Shown piece by piece: positions 1 through 12,168 of a stretch of 64,000 nt of DNA. The stretch lies in NCBI GenBank assembly GCA_964058845.1, contig CAXKVR010000080.1, forward strand, positions 1 through 64,000, in the 5' to 3' direction. A program made the position numbers and the translations under genes. Positions within the stretch are counted from its first letter, which is position 1. Each line of letters opens with the position of its first letter. Below the pieces are notes generated by a model. The model did not search any database. It was not told the DNA's origin and saw only the letters and a program-made list of their open reading frames with translations. This DNA comes from Carex sylvatica. Its lineage: Eukaryota; Streptophyta; Magnoliopsida; Poales; Cyperaceae.

Positions 1-300
1 TTTTTGTCAGAGGAGAACAAAATATTATCGAATCGGATTTAAATTCATTAACTAATTGGATATTCGATAAAAAACAATGCTTTGACTTATATTTTCTAAT
101 ATTCTGACTTGTAATTTCTAATATTTTAACTTATAATTCTAATTATCAATTATAATTCAAGAAATTTATTTTGATTTTAACACTAAATTTAACCCGAATT
201 ACAAATCAAACAATCAGAGAAGGCAAAAAAAAATTCAAAGGGAGCGATCAATATCGATAAATCACCACTAAAACTCAAAATCCAGAGAAGACGGCTCCAA
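1..300. other. AT-rich intergenic DNA
   Basis: No reading frame, RNA gene or recognisable repeat could be supported here. The stretch is AT-rich and ends at a poly-C tract. Confidence 0.5.
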
Positions 301-323
301 CCCCCCCCCCCCCCCCCCCCCCC
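301..323. repeat. poly-C homopolymer, 23 nt
   Basis: An uninterrupted run of 23 C is followed by GGG. Runs this long are rare in AT-rich plant intergenic DNA and are prone to length error in sequencing, so the exact length should not be trusted. It abuts a transposon-like terminus. Confidence 0.9.
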
Positions 324-347
324 GGGTCTATGCTGGGTCCGCCCCTG
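324..347 (+). mobile_element. possible right end of an hAT-like element
   Basis: The stretch ends in GGGTCCGCCCCTG. Its reverse complement, CAGGGGCGGACCC, resembles the terminal sequence of the small element at 11869-12160 in this window. No matching left end was found upstream, so the element is truncated or starts outside the window. Confidence 0.3.
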
Positions 348-3188
348 AATTCGGTACACTTCTGTATCATGACCTTAGAAAAAAAAAAACAGAAAATAAT
401 TGGGTTTACCCACAAACTTCTACTATCGGAACGATGTTACATTTTGTAGTTTGTTTCCAAAAGTTGCATGAAGCAGAACTAAATTCTCGCTTCATTGATC
501 CAAATAAATCTAAGAAAATCTAGACATGTACACATAAAATTCACCAAAACTTGAATTGTAAAAATGATTTATTTAAAACGGATAGTTTTTTTTTTTTTGA
601 TATCTATGTTTTATGATGGTGATTAGTGACTAGTGAATAGTGATTACCCATTGACATATGCATGTGCGTACCTTTGACAGGATGCTATATATGTATATCT
701 CAAAAATTTAAACCCATACTTCCCTATCAAACTATACAAGCATATTCAAAGAGGACTTGTCATATTTTCTTAAATTGCAAGGGTGGCCAATAATGCTCAA
801 GCAGGCAACCAAGGGCTGATCGACAAATTTTAATTACTATAAAATTAATTAAACTAATAGTTGCAAAAATATGATCCCTATGCCAAACTAATTTTGGACG
901 TTACTACAGCTACTATATAATTGTTTCACGCATGATAACTTTTGAAAGATAGGAATTTGAACTTTGAAACATCCAGTAATAACTTTTAATATGGATCAAT
1001 TATTAATGATTAAAGAATGAATTGCTTCCAGTACCATATAGTTAGGTCTTTCCCCTTCTACTTCAAATTCAAAGATGATTAATTAAAGAATGAATTCATT
1101 GGAAAAAGTTCACATGCATGCATGTATTAATGTCATAATTTCAATGTTTTGATCTGGTCTTTCTGATTAATTTTTTATCTATTCGTAAATGGTTGAGATA
1201 TAGAAGTCAAAGTATATCAATATGGTCATTAAAAAATAATTTCATGAAATGTCCATACTGACCCTTTTCTTGCATGTTCATCAATGACTCGTACATTGAC
1301 TTATTTGTATGACATAATTATTGAGATAATATAGTATGGTTTATTAAATTTTTGTTAAATGACTTCGTTCTAGTATAATTTAATTACAGAAGTAAAAAAA
1401 AAATGACTTCATTTTACATATGTGATGATTATGTACCGATCAAGAGCCGTTTATATATACCAAATTAAGGATTTACTTGGTTACCCCAGAATTAATGCTT
1501 GGTTTCCCTAGGATTTTTATCACATAGATAGTTAATCGTCTAGTTACGCATAAAATGTTGAAATCATAGATTGGTAATTGACCATCCACGTCAATTATCA
1601 ATTCAAACAAATAGAAAGTCACCACTTAGAATTAAAAAGATTTAGTGAGAAATATTACTGTTTATATATCCCGTTCACTCTGTGGTTCAACTGACATGAT
1701 TCAGATTTATTTTCAACTAACCATGCAAGGATGCTGGTATGCATGACATCATGTTGTTGACCTAACAGAAAAGGGAAAAAAATAGAATTGTGCTTCACCA
1801 AATGTCAAGCATTAATTTGTTGCGTAATATTAATCCAGTGTGGAATATATATAAATATCATTGTAGACATATATACATTCTAGGTATGAAAACAAATTAA
1901 GACTCTAGAATAAAGCTTGAGTTTTGGGAAATGAAATGACATGTTTGTTGTAACTATATATAGGGCATACTATATAATATATATATATTTGCAGCATGAA
2001 CTAGAGGCAATTGTTATGGTTTTTTTTTTGGATGAAAAGGCAGCAACGTGGCAACTAGTTGTATATATGGAAGCAACAATTAATGCTTGTAAAGACATTG
2101 TTCCATTTTAATGTTCAATGTACTACATTATGCGCGCAATTAGTTGGGGGTAACCATTTAGGGACCCAAGAAAAGTTGAACCTTTAATGGTCATTGAAAA
2201 GTTAAGCATTTAATGGTCAGGTTGATGATTTGTCCAGTACTAAGGAACTTGCAAATATATGGAGTTGAGTAAAATTAATTAGAATCCTAAATAACTGCAT
2301 GTAATTTATCACGGATATTTTTTAATATATCAATGTAAAATTATCTGGAAGTGTTTTCCAACATATTAAACAGCTGAGATTTATTTATCCTTTGAAATTA
2401 AAAATCAAGTAACACTATTGTACTGCTAAAATTAATTTAATTGGTATTTCAAATTAACAGAAAACTGTGGAGAAATTATTTTTTGCATCAAGCCAGTAAA
2501 TGATAACGAAACCACTGATATCATAGTTTTAGCGAAAAGAAAAAAAAATGTAGTATAAGTACTATATATGTAATAAATTTTTTTTGTCAAATCATGACAT
2601 TATTAATGGCGTGGGAGTTGTTAAAGGAATTAATGAGATAACAATGACATGCGCTTTTGTTAAAGAAGAAAGCTTGCAATGAAGGTTCAGTATTATTGTA
2701 AAATTTGTACTGCTAGCTTACTCATTAACTTTTGCTCCTTTTTTGCTTATATTAATAATCGAACAAGTATGAATCATAAATATATACATCTCAATAGAAA
2801 ATGACTGGTTTTTTCTTTTAATTAATGAGCAGAAAGGTTCAGCCCAAGTTTATCTCATTCTCACGAAAAAAGAAAAAAGAAATAAAAAAGAAGAAAAGAA
2901 AACCAGATTGATTCATGAATTTCAAGATAAGGATTATATATCAGCAAGTAATTCCTAGTATCTATATATATTTATATGTCGTAGTTCTCTTTATATGTTA
3001 GTGTACAAAACTAGAAGAGGAACGGAAGGAATTTTCAGCATCTCCTCCCGGACTCTAGATCATCCACAACAAAATTTACATGGATAATCCGGCTCCCTCC
3101 TGCTATATATCCTATCTATTGATCTATTATCAACATTTTGTTGCAAAAAGGAAGAAAAAGAAGAAGAAGAATGTATCTGCCGCTCTCT
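348..3188. other. AT-rich intergenic DNA downstream of the lipase gene
   Basis: No supported coding region. The sequence has many poly-A/T tracts and ATATAT runs. The last few hundred bases should hold the 3' untranslated region of the minus-strand lipase gene. I see no canonical AATAAA there; AT-rich variants around 2960-2990 could serve as the polyadenylation signal. Confidence 0.5.
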
Positions 3189-4532
3189 TTAAATATTGAG
3201 AGATTGTACTACGTTGCCTAATTGAAAGGCTGCAGCCTCGAATCTCCATGCGTTATCTAAACTTTGCTTGGAGATAAAATCTTTCAGTGTTGTGAAAATG
3301 TCTCCACCTTCACTTTTCATTTGAGCCATCTGCGCAGGGCATTTCAGCAACCCTAGGTATGCATCCAAATCATGCACACATGCCGGGTTGTTCATCTTGA
3401 AGAAGTTCAATGCCAATTCAACTCCTACATGTGTGTAGCAGGAGCAACTCCATGGCATATCAAACCTCTCCCCTAAAGCCCTCAAGTTCTCATTTAGGAA
3501 CACACCGGGTAGTTTCGTTACCGGGTCATTCACATTTACAACTCTTAGAACCTTAACACCGAGCTCTTCGCATCTCTCCTTAAACCCTAAATTTCCAACC
3601 CTCGGACCTGCATAAGAATATACCGTGATTGGGATTTTCCTTCCAGAAGCATCCCGGTTGAGCCCTAGTTCGGCCAGGTCATAGCCAAGCAGTGTTGCTA
3701 GAGAGCTTCCCATGCTGTGCCCGGCCAATGTGATGCTGATATCTTCATCCTTGTATATATTAATGAGGCGTGAGATCTCAGAGAGGAGTTGATTTCTGCA
3801 ACAGCCTGTGGTGAATTTCGCACTGTTGTCAGATGAGGTGTACAAGCTCAAAAACCCTGATTCCACCTTGACATCTGGCCGGTCATTGTGGGGGTCGAAC
3901 CTTGCCGGTGTGAGCGAGCTCATCAAGTTTGCAACCCACTCAGCACTTGTGATGGTCCCTCTGAATGAGACAATTATATCCCTTCGACCCAAACGCCTGA
4001 TCTCTTTCTCATCTGTGGCGACTGCAACGTATCCAATCCAACGGCTACAACAAGTCGGCATGTCAATACCGGGTGTTGCATAGATGTACTTGGTGACTGT
4101 GTAGCCTGAATGGCCCAAACCAGTTTCTTGCATCATGCGGCTCTTCCCGTATTTACAATTGAGATACCTCTTCGATCTTGGGTCCAAATCAAAGGCCTTG
4201 TAGCATGCCGTTACCAATTCACCGTACCGGATTATCTCAGCCCGGAGAAGCGGATGCAGTGGTTCCATCAAATTTGCCCAATCAGATGCACCTTGGATCT
4301 CTTTCCACATGTTGGAAAGTGAAGGTCTGGGCTCGGTACGAATAACCGGCAATGTTTTGGTGATATTTCTGATGGAAACTGACGGTGCTGATGTACTGGT
4401 TGCTTGGTTCTGACGGCACAAGTTAGATGGCACAGCAACTGCCGTAGCTGTGGCAGTGGCGTAGAGCCTCGTTGATTGATGCTTGCGGTGCGATATGAGA
4501 GAAGAGCTAGACATAGAAATGCTTGATGCCAT
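3189..4532 (-). CDS. DAD1-like class I phospholipase A1, chloroplast-targeted
   Basis: A 447-residue lipase_3-fold enzyme expected to hydrolyse the sn-1 acyl ester of plastid glycerolipids. In this family the released linolenate feeds jasmonate synthesis. Residues 1-60 are rich in Ser, Thr and Ala with few acidic residues, as in a chloroplast transit peptide. The nucleophile elbow GHSMGSS lies at 271-277 (Ser273). Asp336 in NDPVTKLPG and His387 in CVHDLDAYL complete the expected triad. The frame is intact and uninterrupted from the first ATG; DAD1-family genes are typically intronless, and Arabidopsis DAD1 is about this length. The subgroup (DAD1, DONGLE/alpha or beta/gamma) cannot be fixed from sequence alone. 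It is the only intact host gene seen in the window. Confidence 0.93.
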   Translation of the reverse strand: MASSISMSSSSLISHRKHQSTRLYATATATAVAVPSNLCRQNQATSTSAPSVSIRNITKTLPVIRTEPRPSLSNMWKEIQGASDWANLMEPLHPLLRAEIIRYGELVTACYKAFDLDPRSKRYLNCKYGKSRMMQETGLGHSGYTVTKYIYATPGIDMPTCCSRWIGYVAVATDEKEIRRLGRRDIIVSFRGTITSAEWVANLMSSLTPARFDPHNDRPDVKVESGFLSLYTSSDNSAKFTTGCCRNQLLSEISRLINIYKDEDISITLAGHSMGSSLATLLGYDLAELGLNRDASGRKIPITVYSYAGPRVGNLGFKERCEELGVKVLRVVNVNDPVTKLPGVFLNENLRALGERFDMPWSCSCYTHVGVELALNFFKMNNPACVHDLDAYLGLLKCPAQMAQMKSEGGDIFTTLKDFISKQSLDNAWRFEAAAFQLGNVVQSLNI

Positions 4533-4640
4533 TTAATTTGGGTTATTTTTTTTAATATTTTATGCGCTTAGTTTTTCTTTGGGTTGGTGTGAGAGTGAGG
4601 AAAAGATAGAGGAGGGAGAGAAGCGAGAGAGAGGCGGATA
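4533..4640 (-). promoter_or_regulatory. probable 5' leader of the lipase gene (CT-rich)
   Basis: Read on the minus strand, the roughly 100 nt before the ATG are strongly pyrimidine-rich (CT runs at about 4589-4640), typical of plant 5' untranslated leaders. Its outer end is inferred from the TATA box upstream; no transcript evidence is available. Confidence 0.5.
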
Positions 4641-4663
4641 CTAATTGGGTGTGATGTGTGCGA

Positions 4664-4677
4664 TCAATATATATATA
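4664..4677 (-). promoter_or_regulatory. TATA box of the lipase gene
   Basis: On the minus strand a TATATATATA stretch lies about 135-145 nt upstream of the ATG. That would place transcription start near 4635, just before the CT-rich leader. The region is AT-rich in general, so the match is suggestive only. Confidence 0.5.
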
Positions 4678-4689
4678 TGAGTATATGAC

Positions 4690-7600
4690 GAGATGTTGAG
4701 CCACAAAATAACACGGTTTGTGTTGTTAACTCACATGCTTCATCCGGTCGCTATTACTCATTTTTCTCCGTTTGTTTTCAAACTGAGCCGTCCATGCATC
4801 TCAGAAATTCAATTCGATACTATATGTACTATATATGTACATTGTTGCAGCAATGTATGCTTAAATCATAATTATACAAACAATATAATTCATCCACTTA
4901 AGTTGATATCGAACCAGTTTAATTATTTGATATCATACAAACATGCTTTGATCCATTATTGTTCATGCATCACTAAATTAAATGCATGGTGTTGTTAAAG
5001 GGATATCTCCAGTACAGAATGTAATGGGGAAAAGGAGCTTGTCTACCAAATGGCGACCAATCACCGAGTGGACTTTTTGGAGTTAAGCCACGTTTGGCGC
5101 GGGGCAATTGACTGCGGAAGTACTGAGAGGAACTGAGGGAGTGATGAACTTTTTTAATTATTTTTTGGACGGTTGGGTTCCGGATTGCGGCTCTTCGACC
5201 TGTGGGGCCCATAAACAGAGAGAGAAAGGTAAAAGGGAGTCCTTTTTTTTCTTTTGAAGTTTCCTTTGAATATGTATGAGTATGATCGAGTGGATATTCA
5301 ACCGGAAAAAGAGTGGGGACTGAGGACCCAGGGGCACACAGGGGATCTTTTGGAGAAAAAACAAAAAAACAAAAAAAAAACAAATAAGTGAATAATATAG
5401 AATTGCTATATTAAATTTATACTTTGTTATATGATAATATATTAAATTTTTTTATAATTTTAATGTTGCATTCTATTTGTTAGTGTTTATTTTAATTTAA
5501 AATTAAATTATTCCTCCAATACGTGTTTTTATTCTCAGGACGAAACCGGAATAATGGCAACACACTCTTTGAAAGTTTATTATTAAATTATAAATAGCAT
5601 AAACAAACGTTGACTAAAGTTCAAATCTTAAAAAAATAATAAAAAAATACCAAGTATACGTAGCTAACAATTAATTCATGAGTCATGTTTAGTTTTGGAA
5701 CATTCGCCTGTGTATAAAAATGAAAGAAGCAATGGAAACCTAATAATAAAATAGTCGTGGGCTAACATGCGTAAAAAATAATTTATAGTTAAGCGTGTTT
5801 GGGGAGTTTATAGTTTTTGAATCGGTAATCTAATCGAAAACCTACTCCCCTTGTTCTAAAAGGGTACTCCAACTGGCACACATTTACAAGAATTTGTTTT
5901 TTGAAGTAACTTGACGTCGCTAGCTAGCTATGAGATTATTTATACATTTAGCATTAGCATTGCAGAGAGAAAATATGCATTGATTTAAAAATATAATAAA
6001 TAAAATGATTAATTAAATAATGAAATGTTATTAATTTAAGTAGGAGGCGGAACAAAAAACTGAGACAGGGAGCCAGAACATAAGTATTTTATAATTTCAT
6101 CTTAATAGAGTAATTAATAATATATCTTTTGTAAAAATTAAAATATTAAAAAGACGAAGCTGAAAATTTCAATTTGTAGGGAAATTCTTAACACCCCTTT
6201 CGCTCGACTAGTTTTGACCTTGAATTTAACAGTTTATATGCATATTGCATATCGGTCCATATTAACATAGATTTATATTTTTATTTTCAAAGTTAAACAG
6301 TTAATTCTTACCAATCAATATGATATTCATATGAAAATATACTTAGATGTCAAATTTTACATTATTTAGGATTATTTAACTACTTTTTAAATAGAAAATT
6401 ATTTAATCTAAAATTTGGACCATCCGAAAGTATATTTTATATATATATAAAAAGATAGTAAAAAATTTATAAACAATACAATATAGTCTTGACGTATATT
6501 TTCACATGAAGATAATATTAAAATGATTAAATCAAATATTTGAATTTTAAAAATTAAAATATAAATTTATAATACGAGCTGATATGCACTGTGCATAATT
6601 CTTAGCCTCACATTATCTATCATCAAACTTTTTGTGGCACATATATCTCATTTATGTACCACGCATTTAATTAAGGAGCCATATATTATATGGGAAAAAA
6701 CGAATCGAATATGGAGATGATAGTGGTAAAATTATTTTTATATTCGTTTTATTTTTTGAATATAAATACGGATATGGATAAGGATCAGATCAGATATTTA
6801 ATAAAAAAATATATAAATATTATTGAAAAATATATCAAAGATTATAAGCTAATTATAATGATGAATAACATAATATTTTTAATAATATATATTAAACTAT
6901 ATAGTATATATCTACTATTTGAAAACGGATAATTGAAATATATAATATCTGTATTCATATCCATACAGATATTCAGATATTGAATATCCATATTTAATTT
7001 TTCTAATATAGATCAAATATTATCTAGTCCATTTTCACCCCCTCCATATACAGAACTGGATTAAAAGAAGTCGAACCAAGAAAATATGGGAAGACAAAAG
7101 AAGTTGGCAAAGAGAGGAGAGTGTTACGGTATAGTGCATGTCAGAAGGTACAATTCAAAACTTTACTAAGCACTATATACGACCTTACCATAACATGATG
7201 TCACTGAATTTACTGAGCACTATATTTCTCGAGTATGATGTCACTGAATATCTCAGGCTTAAGATCCGACACCATGCAAACCATCAATGACACGAAACAC
7301 AGAACCCATCTGATGTTTGCATATGGTCACATTCGATGCCATATAAACTCTTATATGCATCCATAGGATATTATAGCTGAAAATCGTCCACTTTGTTAAT
7401 TCCCATGCTAATCTCGTGCAACTAGTGTCCCTTGGTAATTGCTTAGATTAGGGATATTTAGAGGATACCACTTTAGTCCCAACAAGTGAACTAAATGGTG
7501 TCACACTCTAGGAACAAGCTGAATTGCTTCAGCCATCATATGAATCCAAACTATAGAGTCAAAACCATTTGCTCTAGGACACTAACTCTATCAGAGAGAA

Positions 7601-7863
7601 AAAAGGTTTTGATTTATGTATCACACTGTTAAAAATATTAATAAAAAATAAGATGTTCTCATTCAGTTCGTGGTTTTGTTAATTATTTTAAATTTGGGAA
7701 GAGCTTGGAACTCGCAATGAATGAATCTATTTTTCCTCTGTAACAAGAAACATTACAACTATCAATGTGGCAGCACACTATCATATGGAATTCTTTTATT
7801 CTGTGGTGAATGTTTTTTTAAGAGAAAGGTCGTAAGCTATATTGTACAAAATATGAAGTACAT
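4690..7863. other. intergenic DNA, no supported gene
   Basis: AT-rich DNA with poly-A/T tracts. A less AT-rich patch at about 5000-5350 has an open minus-strand frame of about 136 codons, but I recognise no domain and it looks like an eroded small transposon. The short frame at 6690-6932 is low-complexity, Ile/Tyr/Lys-rich and not believable as a gene. Confidence 0.5.
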
Positions 7864-8026
7864 TACTATAAGAATGAGATAGTATCTGCGAGAGTATTCG
7901 CGAGGGTATCGTCGCAGATACTCCTATCGGTAATACCGATACATTCAGTAAAAATACTTTTATGTCGGTGTACCCTCCCAGATAGTCACTTTTTACCCTC
8001 GCATATAATGTTTCATTCTTGTAGTA
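7864..8026. mobile_element. small CACTA-like nonautonomous element
   Basis: Left end TACTATAAGAATGAG and right end, read in reverse, TACTACAAGAATGAA are matching inverted ends of the CACTACAAGAA type used by CACTA (En/Spm) transposons. The inverted match continues inward through a GCGAGGGTA-like block. The element is about 163 bp and has no coding capacity. A 3-bp target duplication was not found, so the exact ends may be off by a few bases. Confidence 0.6.
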
Positions 8027-8447
8027 GTTTCAATCATAGTACGCGTTATTTGAATATCAGTATTTAAGGTGTTAAAGTATAGTACAATACTAAAAATAGA
8101 GTGGGATGAATTATGAACTCTACTCATATTTACTAATAAGTAGTTTCATAGTTGTATAGCCTCAATAGATGATAACATTGATAATTATTAAATTGTGACG
8201 TGAGGAGCCATAACTTCAGTAACACAAAAGAAGAAGAAAGGTGAAAGGCTAGTACAATAGATGTAGAAAGTGGAGAATAGAAATTTTAATTATGTATTGA
8301 AATTTAATTGTATTTTATTTTTGTATAGTTCTTATATGGTTCAATTATCTCTCATCTTATTTTGGGTTCACTTTTAGACCTTCTCAATCACCACAGCAAA
8401 TCCTTATAACTGAGAGTATTGGACCAGATATCTTTGGAGTTGCTGAT
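8027..8447. other. unassigned AT-rich spacer before the LINE remnant
   Basis: Nothing supported; it may include the LINE 5' untranslated region, since the following proline-rich frame begins without a recognisable element start. Confidence 0.4.
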
Positions 8448-9446
8448 ATGGTACCTACTCCAACTGCTACTGGGATTGTCTCTCTACTAGTACCATCACC
8501 TCCCCCAGTTCTGTCTTACATAACTATCTCAGTTCCTTCTGAGCCCCTCACACAACTTGCTGCAACTGTTACTCCTAACCTTCATCCCCCACCCTGTACC
8601 TATACTTATTGTACACCCCTCCCCTGCTGACACTACCATACCCAATCTCACCAACAACTTCCTTACTTCTTATTTGCATAATGCCCCCACTAACATTGAA
8701 CCCAAAGATGATTATGATTCAAATGGCTTCAAGATCGTGTCTCTATCTACTCCTGAAATAATTTCCATTAGCTCTGATAGCTCCCTTCCAGCACAAAAAT
8801 CTTCTCTCCCTCAACCCAAAAATGAGCCCTCCTTCTCCACCCCAATCCCATCTCCTTCATAAGCCTCACCTCAATTTCCCCTGGATATTCCCCTACCCCT
8901 CATCACACCCCTCCAAGGAGAAAATTTTCATCCTCTGGAAAATACACCATCTCTCTCTCTTCCCTGGACCTCACTTGTATCAACCTGGAAGAAGCACTCA
9001 ATTGTCCTTTCATAGCCAAGTGTAGAGGCAATGGCTAACTCGCAGACCTTAGCACAAAAGACAATCCTGTCATGGTTGTCAAGCTATTCGTACTCCTCAT
9101 TAATCAGCTGACCATTTCCCATTCTATTCCTCCCCTAGGTGGTGCATCCCCCAGGACAGGCAGTTTTGACACTCCAATCACCTACTGTCATGGAGAGCAC
9201 TCCCACCAGAAAAAGAGGATCAATGTGGGCTCTCTAAGAAGAAGTGTCAGGGTCAAAGTTGCTGGAGAAGCAGTCACCGTCATGCTCACCATAGCCGATA
9301 ATAGGGTTCAGTCTAGTTCCAAATTGAGGAGTGGAAAAAAAAGTATCCCTTTGATTCTTAATTTTTCATATACTAAATTGACCACCTCTGAGGTAGAAAT
9401 GTTATTTAGGGCTTACAATATTAGACTAGAGATTAGTGACATTTAA
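8448..9446 (+). pseudogene. LINE ORF1-like remnant
   Basis: Three broken plus-strand frames (about 8448-8630, 8557-8862 and 9072-9446) encode Pro/Ser-rich low-complexity protein followed by a basic segment (residues like RRSVRVK and KLRSGKK). Its position just upstream of the endonuclease region makes it the likely ORF1/gag-like protein of the LINE. No RNA-recognition or zinc-knuckle motif is visible, so the call rests mainly on context. Confidence 0.45.
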
Positions 9447-9607
9447 GCTGGAGACATAGTTAGAGGCATTCAAAACTTAGATAGATATAAGTTTGAGAAT
9501 CTCATTCAGCAGACCTTTAGCAAATTGAGATCAAGTAGATTTGATTGTTGCCTAATATTAGATTATGATGATCTTGGGAACCTTAGGATTCAATGATTTT
9601 ACTTAAT

Positions 9608-11060
9608 TAGAACATTAGAGGCTTGAATGCTTTTAGAGAAAAGCAAATTATTATAGATATGTTGAAAGACTATAAAATAGATATAGTTGTACTTCAGGAA
9701 ACCAATTTTTTTTTACTAATATGTTACTAAGATCTTATTCCTCATATTTAGATACTTGACATTCAGTGCCTTCCATAGGTAGATCAGGTGGCATTCTATT
9801 TTGATGTTCCAACTCTCAATTTATAATAGTTTTTTGTATATGTAAAACGTATTCCATCACCATCATTTTGCATGATAGACAAACACAAATTGATTGGATG
9901 CTTACCTCAGTATATGCTCCCATTGATAGATCCTTAAAAATAAAATTCTAAGAGGAATTGTACTCCTATATGATTTCTAGTAATATTTTTTGATTAGTGT
10001 GTGGTGATTTCTAGAATTCAAGATGAAAAAAATTAGGTTCTAACTTTGATGTTAGGCTTAATAGAAAATTCAACATTTTTGTGCAGGATCACGACTTAAT
10101 TACAGTGATCTTAACTGATAGAAAATACACCTGGACAAATGGTAGACATCATGCTCTCTTAGATAGAATTTTCATCACCAATGATTAGGAAGATCATTTC
10201 CCTCACTGTCACATTTCTTCTCTTCCCTCATTTGGCTAAGATCATTGCCATTTACTTTTTCAAAGCTCTTCCTCTTCTGTCCAAACTTCTCCCTTCTTCA
10301 GGTTTGATCCTGAATGGACAACTGGTCCTGATTTTCTTCAACTCATGATTAAATGGTGCAATGAATTCCATATTTATCCTTCATTAGAATTTAGGTTTCA
10401 ATGGAAAGCTAAAATGAAACATCTTAAAAGAAAAATCAATGAATGGACAAAAAATTATTATGTGGAGAAAAAAAGACAAAAAAGAGAGGCTTTAGCAATT
10501 ATGTTTGATCTTGAAGAAATTAAAGAACAAAAATCACTTTATAGAGAATTTGATCTGCGGCAAATGACTACCTCCACATTAGACAAAATATATTTAGAGG
10601 AAGAGGAATATTAAAAACTTAGATCAAACAAATAAATGGATAAAGAAGGTGATCATAATACTAAATTATTTCATAAGGTTGTAGCTCATAGAAGGAAACA
10701 CAATATAATTCATAGACTAGTTTCTAACTCTAGTGAAATAACTTCCATTTCTGATATCCAAAAATATGCCTTTGACTATTACAAAACAGTATTGGGAGAA
10801 CCAGGAATTAAATATGCTTCTTTAGAACTCAATTTATGGCAACCACATGAACTCCTATATTGATATAGAACAAGATTTCTTGGAACTCCCATTTATAGAA
10901 GCTGAATTGCACTTTGCTGTCTTTGATTCAGAATCTCATGGAGCCACAGGCCCTAATGGTTTCAGTTACAAATTCTTCCAATGTTTATGGGACCTTAACA
11001 AAACCTACCCCTCTGGTAGACATATTATTCTCTCCATTCTCACTACTATGGTTTATTAGA
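9608..11060 (+). pseudogene. LINE endonuclease-reverse transcriptase remnant
   Basis: Starts with NIRGLNAFREKQ and DIVVLQETN, the first two motifs of the plant LINE AP-endonuclease domain. Further on, YTWTNGR and LLDRIFI (about 10128-10172) mark its C-terminal part. At 10345-10863 come the basic linker and a KEGDHNTKLFHK motif that precedes reverse transcriptase in plant L1 proteins. ATGPNGFSYKFFQ (about 10942-10980) is the first reverse-transcriptase block, and the rest of that domain is absent. Several stops replace expected Trp, Gln or Arg codons, as expected from C-to-T decay of methylated DNA. Confidence 0.8.
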
Positions 11061-11461
11061 CAGGTTTAGGAGTTGATAATAAGGATGTAAACCAGTGGAT
11101 GCTTAGGGACACTTCCATCATTCCGATGTAGGCTCTTCCCCCAATAATGAAACTCAAGTTATATTCCTGTCTGATGATGAAGATGATAGCTCCCAGTCCT
11201 AAAAAACTTTCTGACAACCATGGATGCAGATGCTTGTCTTGTTCTCATTGCTTATGTTTTTATTTTGTTTTGGGTTTTAAAACTTGTTAGTAGGCATGAT
11301 ATACACTATGTTGCTACCTCCCAGTGTGGGGGTTTACTTGTTTTGTTTTCTTTGATTTCTATTTTAGCGAGGCTGGCTATGTCAGCTTGAACTTGTTTTA
11401 TGCTTGGGGTATAATTTTAACAGTTTCGTAATGAAACGAACTTTCAGCCTTTTTTTTGAAA

Positions 11462-11483
11462 ATATATATATATATATATATAT
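11462..11483. repeat. (TA)n microsatellite
   Basis: An ATATAT run of about 22 nt just after the LINE 3' end. Confidence 0.85.
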
Positions 11484-11868
11484 GGTCCAATTCTCCTCAT
11501 AATTAAAATATCAAATATTTACTTTTAATTTAATAGTTAAAATTCTACTTTGTTATTTTCGAGATTAAATTCAAATTTTAACTACCACATATCATCCATT
11601 TTAATTTTTAACTCTTCCAATAAAATTTTCTAATTCCGCAATATTCCTCTTCTGAGCAATGCATGATTTATTTCCTCACTTTACCTTCTCAGTCTCGATA
11701 TATAGGTTTTAAGCTGAAATGTTATTCTGACAGAATGATAGTGTATATTGTCTATTTTTTTTTATTCTTTTTTAAATCTTCTTGTTAAAATTTGCTAAAA
11801 TTTGACTCCGACCTAGCTAGTTGAAGAAAATTAATTGCATATACGTGATTAACTAATTAATATCTAGA

Positions 11869-12160
11869 TAGGGGCGGAACTAAAAAAATTGAATAGGGGC
11901 CTAATATATAAAATGTAATATGTTAAAAAGATAAAAAAATTGTGCATAGTGGGAATTGAACCTATGACCTTGCACATATTACCTAGAGTTCAAACCACTA
12001 GACTACAATCACATAATTATTTTTTTTTATGAGAGAACTAGACTATATAAAAGTTCAAAAAACTCAAAATTTTAACTAAATTTTAATATACATAATTACT
12101 CATTTTAAAATCATAGAGTAGCTTAGCACCCCCTCTACGATATGCATAAATCCTCCCCTG
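11869..12160. mobile_element. hAT-like nonautonomous element with a tRNA-like interior
   Basis: Left end TAGGGGCGGAAC and right end, reversed, CAGGGGAGGATT are imperfect inverted termini. The flanking 8-mers tatctaga (11861-11868) and gatccaga (12161-12168) agree at 6 of 8 positions, consistent with an aged 8-bp hAT-type target duplication. On the minus strand the interior holds GTAGTCTAGTGGTT (about 12006-11993) and GGTTCAATTCCC (about 11962-11951), resembling pol III A and B boxes. No coding capacity. Confidence 0.5.
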
Positions 12161-12168
12161 GATCCAGA

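Larger units (their letters stand above)
8448..11460 (+). mobile_element. decayed L1-type LINE retrotransposon
   Basis: In order: a Pro/Ser-rich ORF1-like region, an AP-endonuclease region, the linker typical of plant L1 elements, the first part of a reverse transcriptase, and a T-rich 3' tail after a terminal TTTCAGCC block. The reverse-transcriptase core is missing beyond about 11060, so the copy has an internal deletion. Many in-frame stops and frameshifts show it is long dead. No target-site duplication could be identified. Confidence 0.8.

Noticed and set aside
3808..4322. Plus-strand frames of 91 and 70 codons opposite the lipase gene
   Set aside because: They are antisense shadows of the real minus-strand gene and show no domain.
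4973..5383. 136-codon minus-strand frame as a second host gene
   Set aside because: It starts in a poly-T/A tract, contains no known motif, and the surrounding DNA looks like an eroded small transposon.
6690..6932. 80-codon frame in AT-rich DNA
   Set aside because: Low-complexity Ile/Tyr/Lys/Asn composition as expected from random AT-rich sequence.
11941..12010. Functional tRNA gene on the minus strand
   Set aside because: A- and B-box-like words are present, but the acceptor and anticodon stems do not pair convincingly and the stretch lies inside a small transposon.
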